Assembly (NCBI GenBank): GCA_945859605.1 | Contig: OX243822.1 | Location: 2,855,316-2,919,315, forward strand | Reading direction: 5' to 3' | DNA: 64,000 nt | Source of the DNA: Lumbricus rubellus | Lineage: Eukaryota; Annelida; Clitellata; Crassiclitellata; Lumbricidae | Part shown: positions 60,415 to 64,000 of the stretch, piece after piece | Position numbering within the stretch: the first letter of the stretch is position 1 | Layout of the letters: the number at the start of each line of letters is the position of its first letter | Program-made: the position numbers and the translations under genes | The notes under the pieces: model-generated | The model's database searches: none | What the model was told of the DNA's origin: nothing | Seen by the model: only the letters and a program-made list of their open reading frames with translations

Positions 60415-61060
60415 TTGAATTGAATGAATGAAGAATGAATGAGTGAGCGAACAAACGAACGAACGAATGAATGAATGAATGAATGAATGTTCAAATGAAT
60501 TGATGTTTGTGCGGGTGTTTGGGACCGGGTGGGTGAGTGGGTGAAAGTATGGATGGGTTTGTTTTTCGGGTCTGTGGTGCATAGTACGCAATCCCACACG
60601 CACATAATATACAAAATACGTATACAGACAGACAAATAATTTTATACATGTAGGCCCTATGCGCAGATAAGCAACCACCCACATGCACAGACAGACAGAC
60701 AGAAATACAGACAGAGATAGAAACAGACGAAGAGGAAGAGGAAGAGGCAGATACAAAGACAGAGACAGGGACAGAAGTAGAAGCTGAGACATAGACAGAG
60801 GCAGAGATAGGTGCTGAACGCACTGGGAGCTCTTCTGAAAGGCTCTTGCTGCGAGAAGCGCTTTAAAATGGTAAGATACAATATAATACAGAGACAGAGA
60901 CAGGAACAGAAGCAGAGACAGAGGCAGAGACAGAGACAGAGACAGAGACAAAAACAGAGGCAGAGACAGAGACAGGAACAGAAGCAGAGACAGAGACAGA
61001 TACAGACACATAGGCATAGACAGAGACATAGACAGAGACAGAGATACATGTACATGTAGA
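60415..61060. repeat. (GAAT)n then (AGAGAC)n cryptic repeats
   Basis: GAAT units at 60415-60495. AGACAGAG/GCAGAGAC units at 60690-60810 and 60885-61050. Confidence 0.85.
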
Positions 61061-61088
61061 GATAATCATCTCAGGTCTGAAGAGATAC

Positions 61089-61255
61089 CCGATTCCTCAA
61101 TTTCTCGGCGGCCAGTATAATATGGTGTTGAGATGAGTGTTGACATGTGAACGTAGCCAATCTCCTTCGAGGAAAGAAGGTCAGGTCAGGTCATCGTCAA
61201 ACGATCATGGCATGCGCGAGGTGTCGTTAAACGTTCGATCCGGGTTCTGATATGA
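61089..61255 (+). repeat. Repeat of 58486-58640
   Basis: ACATGTGAACGTAGCCAATC, TCGAGGAAAGAA, ATCGTCAAACGATCATGGCA and CGTTAAACGTTCGATCCGGG are shared, each following an ACAG-rich tract. Confidence 0.85.
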
Positions 61256-61429
61256 TACGGCTTCATAATATAACTGTTGACATGTGAAAATCAGGGAGTG
61301 TGGATGGAAGAGTTTGGTGGCGGATGGTGGGACGGGGTTCGTTGGAACAGCCGTGATCCGGATCATCTCGTGACCTTGGGGTCGACCACGATTGACCTGG
61401 AGAGAGGGAGGGAGAGTAAAGGAGAGATA

Positions 61430-61804
61430 AATAGATGGATGGATAGACAGATAAACGGATGTATGCTTAGACAGACAGACAGTTCTGCAGACAGACACAC
61501 AGACAGACAAACGAACAGGCTGACATACATACAGACATACAGCCAGCAGGCAGGAAGGCATATAGATAGACTTGCAAGCGACACAGAGGGTAAGACAGAA
61601 ATAAAGAGACACACATACATGTATATACAGAGACGCAATCATATGAATAGATAGAGGAAGAGAGATAGAGACACGCACACACAAACACACACACACGTGT
61701 TTAGAGAGAGAGAAACACAGACAGACATACAGACAGACAGACACATACGCAGACAGTCAAAGACACAGCGATGAGAGAGAGAAATAGATAGATGGGTAGA
61801 TTGG

Positions 61805-61837
<33 letters not shown>

Positions 61838-61838
61838 C

Positions 61839-61870
<32 letters not shown>

Positions 61871-61875
61871 TACAA
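61430..61875. repeat. (ACAG)n-type tracts
   Basis: Interrupted ACAG, with a nearly pure (CAGA)n at 61806-61870. Confidence 0.9.
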
Positions 61876-62122
61876 AGACACAGCGAGAGTGCTTGCGCAT
61901 TTAAACACTGCGTAGTTGAGCTGTTATCGTCACCTCGCATTGTTCGTGTTAATCGTCAAGTGTTTATGGTGCGCTAGATTGCAAAGAGATGATCGCCTGA
62001 CCTCATTGACCTCCTCTAACTCGTTGATTGTTAAGCTACGCACCCGGTACATCGCAGTGTCATCATTGTCATAACTATACTGATGTATAATAGTTGGCCT
62101 ATTAATGAAGCACATAAGAAAA

Positions 62123-62335
<213 letters not shown>

Positions 62336-62424
62336 ACACAGCGTCTGGGTTTAGTAACACCGTGTATGCGGATACCAGCACTCGCAATAATTGCGGTGCT
62401 AGCAGTATAGTATAATAGTTGCAG

Positions 62425-62530
62425 TTTAACGTCACTGTGTGATAGCACAGATCATTAACGGCACCCTCCTTCTTTATTCAGGCTCTTGACTGGCACTGCC
62501 ATCGTGTTAGCGTGCAGTAGCTTAGTTTCT
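62425..62530 (+). repeat. Box B
   Basis: GTTTAACGTCACTGTGTGAT, GATCATTAACGGCACCCTCC, then GACTGGCACTGCCATCG. Box A-like TATATATAATAACTG ... AAAAAGGTGTTCAAGC follows at 62592. Confidence 0.7.
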
Positions 62531-62689
62531 TCGACTTAACTTTGGCTTAGTTACAATCGTCAGTGTAGTCAAAAGATCTGCTGCACCATTTTATATATAA
62601 TAACTGTAATACTCATGAAAAAGGTGTTCAAGCATGAGAGTTTGGAGATGAATAATTTTGAGATTGAAATGTGTTATAGTGAATCAAAG

Positions 62690-63460
62690 GGATGGATGAT
62701 CTAGATTTGACGAGGGCCTATGACAACAGAGGCCGTTGCCCTCGAAAAAATTTGTTCTGCATGTAACAGCACTAATGCTCATACATTGTAACAAAATGTT
62801 CTAATGCAGAAAAAAAGAGTATCATTGTTCTACAATCTACATCAATTGTCCCACCAAACATTTACTGATCGTCATAACACCTGAATCTTCTTATTCAGAT
62901 TTAATTCGTTGCATTTTTTCATACCTTGAAATTCGCCATTTGTTGGATAAATGCTTCGGTCTTATACGTTCACAATGGAAACCCATTTCGAAGCCATATG
63001 GCATCTAATGGCTCTCGGTTCCGCATGACTAGGAGGTCTAACCAAAGCAGATGGGGGTTAAAACGCAGATGTGATCACCTGTGTGTGGTGTTGTCTGGTC
63101 GTCCCCCGACGGCGGGGGGTGCACTCGGTAGGCACCCTCGTCTTCCATTGGTTGCAACCCAGAGGGGTAGGTGCATGGTTGTTTGGTCAATGCGGGTTAC
63201 CGAGAAAGCACGAGAGTTTCATTTCGAAAATTCGGATACATTAGCGACATATGTAGTATCTCCACAGTGTGTGGATCTATCCATAAAATTATGTAATTTG
63301 GTTTTAGCCGACTGATCTTTATTCTTTTATTGGATTCTTCAATCTTCAACGGACAAGGCTTGCAACTCGGTACGTTATAAGAGCTGTCTCGTTGGACACC
63401 CTTTAAAAGGTAATAATTGATGCTATATAAGCTTGGCACACGTTTGGCGTACATAATATG
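62690..63460. other. No gene seen
   Basis: 62700-62780 matches the end of the 43916-44250 repeat (CAACAGAGGCCGTT ... GTAACAGCACTAATGC). 63040-63190 is GC-richer, and its 129-codon frame (62926-63315) has no motif I recognise. A minus box A-like GACACCCTTTAAAAGG ... GCTATATAAG lies at 63395. Confidence 0.4.
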
Positions 63461-63461
63461 G

Positions 63462-63752
63462 AGGGGAGATGGAATCTGCTGAAGACAGTAAAAGAAAGAA
63501 AAATGATTTATTTTGGACACATCTTGAGAAGAGAGGGAACATGCATTGAGAAAGACATCATGCAGGGCACAATGCCAGGAGACAGGAAAAGAGGAAGACC
63601 AAGAACAAACTGGCTGGGCAACATCAAGGAGTGGACTAGATTGACATTGGGAGAAATGATAAGAGTTACGGAAGACCGGAAGCGTTGGAGGAACATTGGA
63701 AATGATGCGGCCGACCCTCGGATCGAGGATGGCTGAGAACAGAACAGAACAG
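63462..63752 (+). pseudogene. LINE ORF2 C-terminal fragment with 7-bp target duplication
   Basis: The frame to TGA at 63736 reads LLKTVKERKMIYFGHILRR, KRGRPRTNWLGNIKEWTR and TEDRKRWRNI, the GHxxR ... GRPRxxW ... DRxxW polymerase tail. A (ACAGA)n 3' tail follows. AATATGG flanks it at 63455-63461 and 63753-63759. Only the last ~90 residues are present. Confidence 0.85.
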
Positions 63753-63869
63753 AATATGGTTTGGGTTATCATCCAACATTGCCTTCAAACGATATTAATC
63801 GATGTCGTAAAATTATTAGAACGAGAAGAGGAATGAATTCCTATTCAAAAGACACCGAGAAATTGCTTT

Positions 63870-63965
63870 GTATGATAGAGAACTTCGCCACTGGTTGCAC
63901 TCTGCCAGTGCCAGTTCCAAGCCTGGAAAAGGAGGAGGACTACAATGATCTTCGTTGTTATATCA
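63870..63965 (-). repeat. Box B, minus copy, well preserved
   Basis: Plus strand: CTTCGCCACTGGTTGCACTC, TGCCAGTGCCAGTTCCAAGC, AAAAGGAGGAGG, AATGATCTTCG. The hairpin GCACT/AGTGC is intact. Confidence 0.7.
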
Positions 63966-64000
63966 TGGCCATTTATTTAAAAAGCAACAAGCCAATTCAT

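Noticed and set aside
62926..63315. 129-codon plus-strand frame
   Set aside because: No recognisable domain and ordinary composition; left as unsupported.

Overview
The window is a repeat-dominated piece of an animal nuclear genome. It has no bacterial features. It contains tRNA-derived SINEs, LINE 3' ends, TTAA-flanked DNA elements, hAT and mariner elements, long microsatellites, and a metazoan Sp-type zinc-finger gene. A small heat-shock protein with two alpha-crystallin domains, a layout best known from flatworms, hints at a lophotrochozoan and possibly a platyhelminth. That placement is weak.

Only two host genes can be supported. A tandem-alpha-crystallin sHSP lies on the minus strand at the left edge (1-1137, C-terminus outside the window). 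A buttonhead-box, three-zinc-finger Sp-family gene lies on the minus strand at 13927-14907. The other long open frames come from simple sequence or transposon remnants.

Layout. 1.1-5 kb: SINEs, an inverted-repeat MITE and a truncated LINE 3' end. 5.4-11 kb: diverged tandem copies of one module; one copy carries a TTAA element filled with about 1.2 kb of (ACT)n. 11-16 kb: microsatellites, the Sp gene and a 17-bp minisatellite upstream of it. 16.7-31 kb: four tandem copies (A-D) of a roughly 2.1-kb module. Each carries an 18-bp minisatellite at the same internal site, with about 2, 25, 7 and 359 units. The largest array contains a 2520-bp block present twice without differences where I compared it. 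31-36 kb: a LINE inserted in a dispersed 'box B' repeat, and itself split by an 873-bp inverted-repeat element. 36-48 kb: short duplications, microsatellites, a decayed mariner, LINE tails, a TTAA element and a hAT MITE. 48-61 kb: three diverged copies of another module, distinguished by insertions that can be read as filled versus empty sites. 61-64 kb: (ACAG)n tracts and a LINE C-terminal fragment.

Two short motifs recur throughout. Box A is a TATATA followed about 25 bp later by AAAGGTGT. Box B is about 80-100 bp (AACGACACTGTGTGATAA ... GATCATTAGCGTCGCCCTCC ... GGCACT-N5-AGTGC) and occurs about 25 times on both strands. Four TTAA-flanked element families share an uncommon end design: TTAACCCT followed by a G-run/C-run palindrome at each terminus. 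The SINE and CR1/L2-like LINE copies share a 3' tail (GAGCGCCTCTGAGTAG ... GGCGCTATA), suggesting a SINE/LINE partnership.
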